Below are positions 53,959 to 62,550 of a stretch of 64,000 nt of DNA, piece by piece. The position numbers and the translations under genes are program-made. The notes below the pieces were generated by a model. It saw only the letters and a list, made by a program, of their open reading frames with translations, searched no databases and was not told the DNA's origin. The DNA is from Clostridia bacterium (GTDB lineage Bacteria; Bacillota; Clostridia; Lutisporales; Lutisporaceae), in NCBI GenBank assembly GCA_035628995.1, contig DASPIR010000002.1:32686-96685 (forward strand), read 5' to 3'. The first letter of the stretch is position 1; every line of letters begins with the position of its first letter.

Positions 53959-54102
53959 TTTGCTGACATCTCTTTCATTCCCATGCAGCTGCATCACTTT
54001 ACTGACTTTCTTTTGTTCTTTTTCAAGTACTTTAAGGGGTCCAATATTGCCGATTAAGCACTCAAGGCAGGATACCCCGGCACCAATTATTGCAACCTTC
54101 AG
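53950..54102 (-). pseudogene. Remnant of a Rossmann-fold (FAD/NAD) oxidoreductase
   Basis: On the minus strand a 50-codon frame opens with KVAIIGAGVSCLECL, a dinucleotide-binding GxGxxG start with the third Gly changed to Cys, then KVLEKEQKKV and a stop. GGAGGTGAATC lies just before it. It holds only the first beta-alpha-beta unit and has no normal start codon (CTG), so it looks truncated and decayed. Confidence 0.6.
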
Positions 54103-54235
54103 TAGGATTCACCTCCGGGCAAAGTCATTTCAGGTGATTTAAGAATAATATCTGCAAAGCTGCGGAAAATATCTGTGCTAATTGCTGAGACAGTATGTAT
54201 ATTTGCTGCTGTTATAAAGGAGGGGGAGTGATGCT

Positions 54236-54385
54236 ATGGAGGAGTTTTCCCAGGAATATATGCTTAGTATAGTATTACGAGGTGGAAGTATGAGTATCTA
54301 TTTATTTACTCTATGTACAACAGTAATTTCAATCATGGTTTTTATATGGTTTAAGGTGATGAAAAAATACGGGGGCTACAATTGA
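54236..54385 (+). CDS. Small single-span membrane protein (49 residues)
   Basis: ATG at 54236 behind a very strong AAGGAGGGGG. The product is one hydrophobic helix (IYLFTLCTTVISIMVFIWF) with basic residues after it (KVMKKYGG). Its TGA overlaps the ATG of the next, decayed oxidoreductase frame (TGATG), so the two were once translated together. A second in-frame ATG at 54290 has its own GAGGTGG and would give a 31-residue form. Not recognised; could be a remnant. Confidence 0.5.
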   Translation: MEEFSQEYMLSIVLRGGSMSIYLFTLCTTVISIMVFIWFKVMKKYGGYN

Positions 54386-54664
54386 TGAAGATAGCTATTA
54401 TAGGTGCAGGGTTATAGGGACTGTGCTGCGCCCACGAGCTTGAGAGATTGGGTGTAAATCGCTCCTAATAATCACTGATGTGCACGAGAAGGAGATAGAT
54501 AGGTATTGGGAGCTTTTCCTTTTTGGAGAAAATATAAAGAATCCCTTGCGGAAGAATTTACTATGGAGCATAAGCGTGGCTTTGTTTATCCACATGTGCT
54601 GGGAAACCTTATATTTGTAGGGAATGCAGGGGGAGGCATTTCACAGGTCTCTTTTTTTCAGGTA
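54385..54664 (+). pseudogene. Decayed FAD-dependent oxidoreductase
   Basis: MKIAIIGAGL, a TAG stop (54415-54417), GLCCAHELERLGV, then further stops. Later, in another frame, KRGFVYPHVLGNLIFVGNAGGGISQ recalls the C-terminal FAD-contact region (VGxAxGG) of FAD-linked reductases. Most of the middle is missing. The remnant runs into the 3' end of the convergent CBO0543 gene. Confidence 0.75.
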
Positions 54665-55096
54665 TCTGAATAGCAGGTTTATCCAACTTAAAGTAACGAT
54701 ATAAGTTAGTATAGACCAAGGAATAATTCTCCAACCGGTAAGTACCACTGTCCTTGTATATAGACTTGCCAGTTCAAAGAGCAGCATCAATACAATCCAT
54801 GTAGCAGTGTAGATGACGGCAGGATAGGTCCTCTCAGGAAGGAACATAGTATATATGACCTCCACTATGGGGTAGACGAAGACTGCTGATACTATAATAT
54901 AGAAAAGAGAGCTCTCTGGACTTATGTAGTAGTAGAGCCCTGTGTACTCCCCCAATGATGTTTCATAAAGTAGTGAATAACCCATAGCAGCAATGAAAAC
55001 CATTATATGCTTAAAGGTTAGAGGTTTTTTTACAATACATATGAAAAATATCACCCAGATTGCAGCAATAGAACCATAAAAGAAAGCAATTGCCAT
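54641..55096 (-). CDS. CBO0543-family membrane protein
   Basis: 151 residues in four or five membrane spans (MAIAFFYGSIAAIWVIFFICIV, then FIAAMGYSLLYETSLGEY). The family is common in spore-forming Bacillota and has no known function. ATG at 55096 is preferred because GAAGGAGG lies ~8 bases before it; a TTG further upstream also fits the frame. The coding end overlaps the decayed oxidoreductase. Confidence 0.82.
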   Translation of the reverse strand: MAIAFFYGSIAAIWVIFFICIVKKPLTFKHIMVFIAAMGYSLLYETSLGEYTGLYYYISPESSLFYIIVSAVFVYPIVEVIYTMFLPERTYPAVIYTATWIVLMLLFELASLYTRTVVLTGWRIIPWSILTYIVTLSWINLLFRYLKKRDL

Positions 55097-55300
55097 TTGA
55101 ACATCCTCCTTCAATTTCCTTCCAAATGGTGTTCTGTAGAGTAGTATAACCCTAATGAAGGCTAATATTCCAAGGCTGGATGATATAGATAGATTGTTGC
55201 TCGTAGAGTTGAATACTTAGGCAGAATAACCCACATAATAAATAAGACTTTATAAGTGAAAAGTATTAAAATTCTCACAGAATATTATGGAGGAAGTAGC

Positions 55301-56104
55301 TTGGAAAAAGAAATAAAGAGATTCATACAAATATCATCTATTATTGCCATTGCTTTGTTGACGGTTATAGTAATATCCTGCCTCAGCCTGATATCGATAT
55401 ATCTTGTTCAGTACCGCATGGCAATTGTTTATGTTATCGTTGCTTCCTCGGTACTTTTCCTGCTCTTGTGGGCTGTATCCGCGGAGCTGGTTAAAGCAAA
55501 CAGGTCAGGCAGCGTAGAGGGCTTAAGCATATATGCTTTGAGGCTGGGAATCGGGTTAGTGCTTCCTGTCTTCATGTATTTTGCAGGGCTTTTTAAAGGA
55601 GATAAAGATTGGCTTGGAAGGATATACATAAGCATTAACAATCTGGTTGTGAAGTATGGACTTCAAAAGATGTCCTCAGCTAAAATGCTTGTCCTGCTTC
55701 CTCACTGTATGCAGAGCAAGGACTGCAGCCGCAGAATCACCGAAGATATAAGCAATTGCATCAGATGCGGCCGCTGCAGGATTGGAGAAGTGGCGAGCAT
55801 AACAGAACGCTGCGGCATCAGAGCAGTTGTTGAAAAAGGGGGAACGGCAGCCAGAAATACTGTAAAGAAATTCAGGCCGGACTTCATTCTTGCTGTTGCA
55901 TGTGAAAGGGAACTTGTAAGTGGTATAGGCGATGTGGGAAAGATACCCGTCATAGGGGTAATAAATCAAAGACCTAACGGTTATTGCACCAATACAACGG
56001 TGGATATGACGCAGCTGAAAAAAATACTGCAGGAATTGTCGGGAGCAGGGAATGGGGTTCGAGGGCCCGGGTACGAGGTAGGAGCCAAAAATCCTATTGC
56101 CTAG
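55301..56104 (+). CDS. DUF116 domain protein
   Basis: About 267 residues: two hydrophobic spans and a linker (about 10-105), then a Cys-rich DUF116 domain (about 130-250) with LLPHCMQSKDC, ISNCIRCGRCRIGEV, ERCGIRAVVEKGGTAARNTV and GVINQRPNGYCTNTTVD. The Cys arrangement suggests an Fe-S or metal site. DUF116 genes often neighbour fmt/radical SAM clusters, not seen here. TTG at 55301, behind GGAGG, is the likely start; a GTG at 55256 has no ribosome site. Confidence 0.85.
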   Translation: MEKEIKRFIQISSIIAIALLTVIVISCLSLISIYLVQYRMAIVYVIVASSVLFLLLWAVSAELVKANRSGSVEGLSIYALRLGIGLVLPVFMYFAGLFKGDKDWLGRIYISINNLVVKYGLQKMSSAKMLVLLPHCMQSKDCSRRITEDISNCIRCGRCRIGEVASITERCGIRAVVEKGGTAARNTVKKFRPDFILAVACERELVSGIGDVGKIPVIGVINQRPNGYCTNTTVDMTQLKKILQELSGAGNGVRGPGYEVGAKNPIA

Positions 56105-56168
56105 ATGCTGTTTTATTGTATAAAATAGATATAGATAGAATTATTACTGAGAAAAGGGGGAACTGCTG

Positions 56169-56648
56169 ATGAGTTTTTATATTAGAGTGTTCTCGCAGGT
56201 AGGGGATTTTCCATCTTTATATGCAATATGTGATGAGCTTTTAGAGGAGGGTTTTGAGTTTGCTACTTCTCCGGGCAAGGACGAGCCTGAATTTAAGGAA
56301 AGTAATTGGAGAAACATGGTTTTCCAATATGACGAAAACTCTGAATCTATTGAACTTGATAGGGATACAAAGGAGCAAGGGGACAGCGTATTCAAAGAAG
56401 AGCAGGAAGAATTTCTGGAGTCTGTAAAAAAGCTGCCTTACAGTAAGGGGCAGAAAAAGGCTCTGGAGGTTGTAAAGGATGCAGTGCAGATATACGCTTT
56501 CGAGGTTGAAGAGGATATTTCCGAGGAAGGGTGGGAATTTCTTGAATGCCTGCTTGACTTCATCTGTGATGCAACAGACGGCTATGTGCAGGTGGATGAG
56601 GAAGGCATATATGATAAGGATGGGGAGCTTCTTGTAGAAATGGAATAA
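56169..56648 (+). CDS. Acidic protein of unknown function
   Basis: 159 residues, strongly acidic (EFEVEEDISEEGWEFLE and many Asp/Glu), no signal peptide or membrane span. The look (FYIRVFSQVGDFPSLYAICDELLEEG then SVKKLPYSKGQKKALEVVKDA) is of a small cytoplasmic alpha/beta protein. I do not recognise the family. GGGGGAACTG precedes the ATG; it is about 65 bases after DUF116 and could share its transcript. Confidence 0.75.
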   Translation: MSFYIRVFSQVGDFPSLYAICDELLEEGFEFATSPGKDEPEFKESNWRNMVFQYDENSESIELDRDTKEQGDSVFKEEQEEFLESVKKLPYSKGQKKALEVVKDAVQIYAFEVEEDISEEGWEFLECLLDFICDATDGYVQVDEEGIYDKDGELLVEME

Positions 56649-56671
56649 ATTATTACTTCAAGAATAATCAT

Positions 56672-56720
56672 TTGGAAATAACAAAGTAAAATGTATAATT
56701 GATTAGCACTTTGAGTGCTA
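56672..56720 (+). promoter_or_regulatory. Aminotransferase promoter with palindrome just after the -10
   Basis: TTGGAA (56672-56677), 16 bases, TATAAT (56694-56699). At 56704-56720 TAGCACT-TTG-AGTGCTA is a perfect seven-bp-arm palindrome over the start site, placed like a repressor operator. The spacer is too short for a CIRCE element. Confidence 0.65.
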
Positions 56721-56746
56721 TAAAAGATGTGAATGGAGGGAAAATA

Positions 56747-57997
56747 ATGGATAGCATTGTATCCATGGTTGCTAAACATGTCAATACTCAGAGAGTAGAG
56801 GATAGAATATTTGCAGCGAGCAGAGCAGCTGGCAACGCGGTGCTGAAGGTTGGCAAGGAGAATGTGGTGAATGCTACAGTGGGCTCCATACTGGATGATG
56901 ATGAAAAACTGGCAGTAATGCCTTCGGTGCTTAATACTTTGAAAAACCTTCCGGATTCAGAATATGCTGCCTATGCCCCTATACTAGGGACACCGGATTA
57001 TCTGGAGGCGGCAATACAAGCAACCTTCAAGGAATACAGGCCTGAGGGATATATTAAAGCCGCTGCAACACCAGGTGGTTCGGGAGCATTAAGGCATACC
57101 ATCTGGAACTATTCGGATATAGGAGATACAATACTGACCTCTGACTGGTTCTGGGGACCGTATAAAACCCTGGCAGAAGAGAATCTAAGGAAGCTAAGCT
57201 CTTTTTCGCTTTTCGACAATGAAAAGAAGTTCAACCTGCACTCTTTTGATGCAAAGGTAAGCGAGCTGCTTGACAGACAGGATAGTCTGGTGATTTTGCT
57301 CAACTCCCCTGCTCAGAACCCTACAGGCTATGCATTAAGCGATGAAGAGTGGAGGCAGGTGATTGAGGCAATAAAAAAATCAGCAGAGGACGTCAGCAAG
57401 AGAATAACTCTGCTCTGTGATATTGCATATATTGACTATGCCGGGAAGACTTCGGATACCAGGAAATTCATGAGCCTTTTCTCGGGATTGCCTTCAAATG
57501 TACTTGTAATTGTAGCCTTCAGCATATCCAAGAGTCTTACGATGTATGGACTTCGCACAGGGGCTGCAGTTTGTGTAAGCTCTAATAAAGATGTGACACA
57601 GGAATTCTCCGATGTATATGAAGCTTCTAACAGAGGAACCTGGTCTAATGGAACAAGATGCGGCATGAAGCTGCTTTCGGTAATTATGAATGATAAGGAA
57701 CTGCTCCGCAGGGTAGATGATGAACGGGAAGAGCTAAGGCAGCTGCTGGAAAAAAGGGCAGCAATATTCTTAGAGGAAGCAAAAGCATCCCAGCTTGATA
57801 TATGTCCTTACAAATCAGGCTTCTTTGTAACAATACCTGCTATACAGCCTGAAGAAAGCTGCAGACTTCTTATGGAGGAAAACATATTTGCAGTGCCGAT
57901 TTCCAGAGGTATACGCTTTGCCATATGCTCAGTACCCCTTTACAAGCTAAAGGGTATAGCTGGAAAGATTAAAAGGGCAATAGTCAATGGTCAATAG
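56747..57997 (+). CDS. PLP-dependent aminotransferase (class I/II)
   Basis: 416 residues, fold type I. The PLP-lysine motif is VIVAFSISKSLTMYGLRTG (Lys about 263), with NSPAQNPTGYALSDEEW (about 184-200), the NPTG motif, and CDIAYIDYAG (about 223-232) before it; the C-terminal Arg region is ISRGIRFAICSV. It resembles aromatic/aspartate aminotransferases, but substrate cannot be told. ATG at 56747 behind GGAGGG; upstream in-frame starts would begin in the operator. Confidence 0.9.
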   Translation: MDSIVSMVAKHVNTQRVEDRIFAASRAAGNAVLKVGKENVVNATVGSILDDDEKLAVMPSVLNTLKNLPDSEYAAYAPILGTPDYLEAAIQATFKEYRPEGYIKAAATPGGSGALRHTIWNYSDIGDTILTSDWFWGPYKTLAEENLRKLSSFSLFDNEKKFNLHSFDAKVSELLDRQDSLVILLNSPAQNPTGYALSDEEWRQVIEAIKKSAEDVSKRITLLCDIAYIDYAGKTSDTRKFMSLFSGLPSNVLVIVAFSISKSLTMYGLRTGAAVCVSSNKDVTQEFSDVYEASNRGTWSNGTRCGMKLLSVIMNDKELLRRVDDEREELRQLLEKRAAIFLEEAKASQLDICPYKSGFFVTIPAIQPEESCRLLMEENIFAVPISRGIRFAICSVPLYKLKGIAGKIKRAIVNGQ

Positions 57998-58184
57998 GCA
58001 ATGGGCTTCTTGTTAAGCGAATAAAGGTTCAATTAAAGTTAATAATTGATATACCCTGTCTTGCTGTGCATGAGGGGTATATTTTTTATGTAAATATATG
58101 GATGAATATTGTAATAAGACTTGCACTTTCCCATATCCATTTCATATTAGTAATATTATGACGATTAAGTTGGGAGGTAAGCAG

Positions 58185-58676
58185 ATGAACAAAAAGTTCA
58201 AATGTCCGATGATGTGCGGTATGCAAATGATGCACGGAATGGAGCCCATGAATATGATGCCCAAGATGCAAATGGGAGAAGAAATGGAAATGGACAGTTA
58301 CTATGAGGATGAAGAGGATGACAGGCAATGTGTCAAAATGTATTCGGAAACCAGTAAGAAAATGATGGTCTTTGTAAAAGTGGAAATTGACAGGATGGAA
58401 GAAAAAGACGAAATGATGCATGACGAGCGTCTTGACAGGGATATGGTCAGGATGATGAGTGACAATGCATACAATGCAATGTTGAAGGAAATGCCTGAGA
58501 TGGCAGAGGAAGAAGAAACAAGACAGTATCCGAGAAGAAGGTTTGCAAGAGATCTTTTGGGAGTGCTCCTTTTGAACGAGCTTTTCAGAAGAAGACGCAG
58601 ACGCAGAAGAAGATATTACGGGGACTATCCATATGGTGGCTATGACTACGACTATGATTACTATGATTACGACTAA
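58185..58676 (+). CDS. Met-rich protein with poly-Arg and Tyr/Asp tail
   Basis: 163 residues. A Met-rich head (KCPMMCGMQMMHGMEPMNMM) is followed by an acidic middle (about 30-100), a short hydrophobic patch (RDLLGVLLLNELF), nine consecutive Arg-rich residues and a terminal tract of Tyr, Asp and Gly (YGDYPYGGYDYDYDYYDYD). No family recognised. Met and Cys at the head could bind Cu(I) or be redox-active; the tail is like that of some spore-coat or surface proteins. Both are conjecture. GGGAGG precedes the ATG at 58185; a longer upstream frame is not needed. Confidence 0.75.
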   Translation: MNKKFKCPMMCGMQMMHGMEPMNMMPKMQMGEEMEMDSYYEDEEDDRQCVKMYSETSKKMMVFVKVEIDRMEEKDEMMHDERLDRDMVRMMSDNAYNAMLKEMPEMAEEEETRQYPRRRFARDLLGVLLLNELFRRRRRRRRRYYGDYPYGGYDYDYDYYDYD

Positions 58677-58683
58677 GGAAGAT

Positions 58684-58729
58684 AATATTAAAATAACTAA
58701 GCGGCTTTCCGCTTAGTTATTTTAATATT
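58684..58729. terminator. Bidirectional terminator, 21-bp stem, overlapping the yigZ stop
   Basis: The arms at 58684-58704 and 58709-58729 are perfect reverse complements around CTTT; the core is AACTAAGCGG and CCGCTTAGTT. The yigZ stop codon lies in the right arm. Confidence 0.9.
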
Positions 58730-59370
58730 TTGCCGCTTGCCTCATCAATCTTTAGCATTTGCTCACCCAGAGATTCTACTTCAATGCTTCCATTGGTCCA
58801 TTGTGCGATATCCTCTATAAATGTGCTCCTTAGATCTACGGTTGTCAGGACCTGCATAGTTACATTTTCAAGATAGTCAATATTATCTATTATATAATCT
58901 TTTTTCGGTATCTCATATTGCAGCTTGCTCAAAAAACTATAGTCCATTTTAAGCTGGTGCACTGCAAAGGGTTGCACCTTCACTGTGCCAGAGGCCTTGA
59001 TGCCCTGTACGGCTCCTTCGGTATACGCTCTGATGAGCCCTCCTGCACCGAGCATTATGCCGCCAAAATATCTGGTAACTATTATTATAGAGTTAGTTAC
59101 TTCTTCTTTCTTCAATACTTCCAATATTGGAACTCCGGCAGTTCCCGAAGGTTCACCATCATCGCTTGAACGCTGAATATTCATTGATTCGCCCAGTATA
59201 TAGGCATAGCAGTTATGGGAAGCATCGTAATGCTTTTTCCTGATGCTGCCCAGAAATTGAAGAGCTTCTTCTTCAGAATATATCGGCTGTGCATAGGAAA
59301 TGAATTTAGACTTTCTTTCGATAAAATAAGTATCAGCATAATTTTTTAACATTCTGTAACTGTTATTCAT
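58717..59370 (-). CDS. yigZ: YigZ/IMPACT family protein (UPF0029)
   Basis: 217 residues with the UPF0029 signature RKKHYDASHNCYAYIL near residue 43 and SSDDGEPSGTAGVPILEVL (about 64-82), then VTRYFGGIMLGAGGLIRAYTEG. A C-terminal ferredoxin-like domain follows. The family is linked to translation or stress but has no agreed activity. The ATG is preceded by AGGTGATTTT. Confidence 0.93.
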   Translation of the reverse strand: MNNSYRMLKNYADTYFIERKSKFISYAQPIYSEEEALQFLGSIRKKHYDASHNCYAYILGESMNIQRSSDDGEPSGTAGVPILEVLKKEEVTNSIIIVTRYFGGIMLGAGGLIRAYTEGAVQGIKASGTVKVQPFAVHQLKMDYSFLSKLQYEIPKKDYIIDNIDYLENVTMQVLTTVDLRSTFIEDIAQWTNGSIEVESLGEQMLKIDEASGKILK

Positions 59371-59520
59371 AAAATCACCTTAATTTTATTATTATAAATA
59401 CGATTATACAATATAAGCAGTAAAATCACCATTGAACAAATTATTAAGGTTTTTGTATGGTGAGAAGGGCAGAATACATAAGTGACTAAAAAGCTAAGAG
59501 AAAAAACCAATTACCGATGT

Positions 59521-59604
59521 TTTTAAATAAGATGTTCTATAAGTTCTGCTACACTGCACGTGGATCCCCACGAGCAGCCCGCAGAAAAGAACATCTAATT
59601 TAAA
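59521..59604. repeat. Long hairpin of unknown type
   Basis: TTTTAAATAAGATGTTCT (59521-59538) pairs, with one mismatch, with AGAACATCTAATTTAAAA (59588-59605 approx). Inside, TTCTGC pairs with GCAGAA and CGTGG-ATC-CCACG forms an apical stem. It lies just upstream of the gene at 59627 and downstream of nothing on its strand. It could be a structured leader RNA or a small MITE. Confidence 0.75.
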
Positions 59605-59626
59605 AGCCATCTTATAGGAGGTAAAC

Positions 59627-60628
59627 ATGGATACTAGAATATGGTGTGAATTCACTCCTCCAAAGGACGTATGCAGAAAGCATATCATTAATGCGCTTAA
59701 AAAGTATAATGTGACCCTGAATTACAAGCTTGAGTACGGGCATGACAGCAAAGATTTCTACGATATGATAAAGACATACAACGACAACGACGTGCAGGTA
59801 TCCATCTGGGCAACTCTATCTGACGAAATGGGATATTGGATAAATGAAAGAAATGCAGGTCATTTTGATATATACGTCAGAGAGTTGGCAGAGAAGCTGG
59901 AACGTAAAGCTTTAAAAATAAAAGGGATGTGCATTGACCTGGAATCGCCTTTGGAGGATATTAAGAACCTAAGCGAGCCCAAAAGCGTTATCAGCCCATT
60001 TATAACATATACAAAAATGCTCACCGCAAATCTGAACAAAAAGCGCTTTAATGAGGCTCGGAGGATTTTTACCGAGACAGCGCATTACTTGCGCTCCAAG
60101 GGCTTGGAGAGCTATGCCGCTTGTATAAGACATTGCTATTATGATATAAGGTTCAACTCCGAGCTTATTCAGAATGCTCTTGAAATTCCGGTGTTTAATG
60201 TGGGTTGGGATAAATACAATCTGATGTATTATGCGACTATGATAAGAAATGAAATGAAAAAGATTAAGAAAGTAAATGTTGATTATCTTATATATCATCA
60301 GGTGTCACATCTGAAAGAGGTGCTCAAGGATAAACTAGCTATTTCAGTGGGTGTTACAAATGTAGGGAAACTGGGCAATGAGCCTTACTACGAGGATATC
60401 AAGGTTTTCGAAAAGGATATGGGCATATTGAAGGGGATAGGTATAGACAGCGTTTCATTGTTCAGTCTTGATGGCATAACAGAAGAAAACAAGCTTCTGG
60501 AATTTCTTGAGGTTATGAACAGAGCGGAGCCGTATAAGCCTGAAGTATGCAATTATGTAATCAGAAATGAAGTACTTTCGGAATTGCTTTTCAATATAGG
60601 CAAGGTTTATTACAGCCTGAGGAGATGA
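59627..60628 (+). CDS. Conserved protein, TIM-barrel-like, function unknown
   Basis: 333 residues, cytoplasmic, no membrane segments. The pattern of alternating strands and helices (DVQVSIWATLSDEMGYW, KGMCIDLESPLEDI, ISVGVTNVGKLGNEPYYEDI, DSVSLFSLDGITEENK) fits a beta-alpha barrel. Asp/Glu residues after the strands could be catalytic, but I do not recognise a family. GGAGG precedes the ATG, and the long hairpin lies just upstream. Confidence 0.78.
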   Translation: MDTRIWCEFTPPKDVCRKHIINALKKYNVTLNYKLEYGHDSKDFYDMIKTYNDNDVQVSIWATLSDEMGYWINERNAGHFDIYVRELAEKLERKALKIKGMCIDLESPLEDIKNLSEPKSVISPFITYTKMLTANLNKKRFNEARRIFTETAHYLRSKGLESYAACIRHCYYDIRFNSELIQNALEIPVFNVGWDKYNLMYYATMIRNEMKKIKKVNVDYLIYHQVSHLKEVLKDKLAISVGVTNVGKLGNEPYYEDIKVFEKDMGILKGIGIDSVSLFSLDGITEENKLLEFLEVMNRAEPYKPEVCNYVIRNEVLSELLFNIGKVYYSLRR

Positions 60629-60722
60629 ATGCTACCTATGTAATATTATGTAAATATATTGTTTGTTTTGTCGGAAGTAAATGGTATAATATTCATAGTT
60701 ATCATAGATGAGGTGAGCAGAT

Positions 60723-61796
60723 ATGAAAATAATGAATATTCCCTCTGATATTTTGAAGCCAGGCATGGTAATCTTTGAGGATGTTTATAATGCTGAAGGT
60801 GCTGCAATTCTTATTAAAGATACTATTCTGGATCAATGGCAGATTGAAAAAATTCACATTAATAATGTGGAAAAAGTCAGAATAAAGCTTAGCGAAAATG
60901 ATGGATTATATGCGACAAAAGAAGAGATAAAGAGTGTCTATAATCAGGATAATGTAAAGAACTTCAGGGAAAAATACGTAGCTAAAGTGGATGAGGTCAC
61001 CCATATTATTAAGGAAATAGGAAGGGGTGCTGTTGTAGATGTCCACTCAGTAAATCAAATTAGCAGGCACATAATGAAGGAGTTCAGCACTGTAAGCGAT
61101 ATAATAAACTATCTTCATCTTGTGAGACCTATGGATGATTATACATATTCTCATTCATTGAATGTATCCCTTATGTCAATCATTATTGCCAGATGGATGA
61201 ATCTTAGTGAGGCAGAGATTGACGAAATTGCAACTGCAGGACTGTTGCACGACATAGGCAAAACGAAAATATCCGAGAAGCTGCTCTTGAAACCTGGCAA
61301 ACTTACAGATTTGGAGTTTGATGAGCTAAAGAAGCACCCTGTTCTGGGCTATATGATGATGGAGAATGTAAAGGACGCTACGTTAAACATGAAATATTCA
61401 GTCCTTTTGCATCATGAAAAAATCGATGGTTCCGGCTACCCGGTGGGAGCTGTTGATGAAAAGATACCGCTTTTCCCCAAAATTATAGCAATAGCGGATA
61501 TATATGATGCAATGACCTCCAACAGGTCGTACAGGAATAGAATGTGCCCTTTTGAGGTAATAAAGAATTTCGAAATGCAGACCTTTGGCAAGCTGGATAC
61601 CAGGATACTCTCTGTGTTCATAAAAAACATCGCGAATACTTATATGGGCGATTTTGTAGAGTTGAACTCAGGAGAAATCTGCGAGATAGTATTCATTAAT
61701 CAAAATAGAATCTGGCAGCCCATAGTAAGGTTTGGCGATGAATTCATTGATTTATCCCGTGATATTGATAATCGGTTTATAAAAGCAATAGTTTAA
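60723..61796 (+). CDS. HD-GYP domain cyclic-di-GMP phosphodiesterase-like protein
   Basis: 357 residues. After an N-terminal domain (about 1-140, KVDEVTHIIKEIGRGAVV) comes an HD-GYP domain: LLHDIGKTKISEK (HD pair near 177), KKHPVLGYMMM, the HHEKIDGSGYPVG motif (GSGYP, the GYP variant) and IADIYDAMTSNRSYRN. It should hydrolyse c-di-GMP. GAGGTGAG precedes the ATG. A terminator follows at 61818. Confidence 0.93.
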   Translation: MKIMNIPSDILKPGMVIFEDVYNAEGAAILIKDTILDQWQIEKIHINNVEKVRIKLSENDGLYATKEEIKSVYNQDNVKNFREKYVAKVDEVTHIIKEIGRGAVVDVHSVNQISRHIMKEFSTVSDIINYLHLVRPMDDYTYSHSLNVSLMSIIIARWMNLSEAEIDEIATAGLLHDIGKTKISEKLLLKPGKLTDLEFDELKKHPVLGYMMMENVKDATLNMKYSVLLHHEKIDGSGYPVGAVDEKIPLFPKIIAIADIYDAMTSNRSYRNRMCPFEVIKNFEMQTFGKLDTRILSVFIKNIANTYMGDFVELNSGEICEIVFINQNRIWQPIVRFGDEFIDLSRDIDNRFIKAIV

Positions 61797-61817
61797 TATA
61801 TCTTTGATTGAATTTAC

Positions 61818-61847
61818 AAAAGGCTATGGATGAAATCCATAGCTTTT
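61818..61847 (+). terminator. Rho-independent terminator
   Basis: GGCTATGGAT-GAA-ATCCATAG followed by CTTTTTGT. Confidence 0.88.
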
Positions 61848-61916
61848 TGTATTATATTGCATAGCTTGGGCAAATAATAACTTAGGAAGAAATACAATAT
61901 TGTGGGAGTGAATACG

Positions 61917-62459
61917 GTGAAAAGATTATTGTGCTATTTTGCCACTATGCTCCTTGTTCTTGCTATAACTGATTTATGCCTTGGAGGAGAACTGCTTAGG
62001 TATAGAGCGGAAGCCCCCTATGGCACATCAGCCAGATTAAGTGGTGTGGAGAATGAGCCGAATAAGCTAAAGGAACAGAAAGAAATATCAGAGGATAATC
62101 TAAAGGAGCTAGGCAGGCTTATTGATTCGAAATCCTGCGATTTTGTCAAGGCTGCCTTCAGCAGAGATAAAGAGAAGGTCGATGGTATGCTTATCAGTGA
62201 TGCTGAATATTTGGTTATGGAGGATAATTCCAGTTATATAAGATATATCTCGGGAGATTTGCATGTAGAGGGCTATATGGCGACTGACAGAAAGCTTGTG
62301 CAAGTGAGGCAGAGCTGGTATGTCATAGAGGATGACGGAACAATAACCTCAGGAGTTGAAGTGGCGATAGAAGGAGAAAAATATATTCAGGTATGGTATA
62401 TTCACTATATGAAGAGTTTAGGGCAGTGGAAAATATTCATGCTGGAAAATGGAGTATAA
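61917..62459 (+). CDS. Exported protein of unknown function
   Basis: About 180 residues: a signal peptide (KRLLCYFATMLLVLAITDLC), a charged linker (about 40-65), then a compact domain with repeated short strands (YIRYISGDLHVEGYMATDRKL, YVIEDDGTITSGVEVAIEG) and a Trp-rich end (WYIHYMKSLGQWKIFML). It resembles NTF2-like or uncharacterised exported clostridial proteins; no motif is decisive. The later GTG is preferred because GGGAG lies 8 bases before it. Confidence 0.75.
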   Translation: MKRLLCYFATMLLVLAITDLCLGGELLRYRAEAPYGTSARLSGVENEPNKLKEQKEISEDNLKELGRLIDSKSCDFVKAAFSRDKEKVDGMLISDAEYLVMEDNSSYIRYISGDLHVEGYMATDRKLVQVRQSWYVIEDDGTITSGVEVAIEGEKYIQVWYIHYMKSLGQWKIFMLENGV

Positions 62460-62550
62460 AGCTTGGCAAATATTATAGGTATAGTAGAATTAACTTATGG
62501 GGGTCTGGTAATTATAGTGTTCATTGATGAGTATTAAGGGAGGCGATCCA

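Noticed and set aside
54415..54417. TAG as pyrrolysine in the IIGAGL frame
   Set aside because: More stops follow soon after, and the middle of the protein is missing, so this is decay.
56704..56720. CIRCE heat-shock element
   Set aside because: The arms look similar, but CIRCE has a nine-base spacer and here it is three; no chaperone gene follows.
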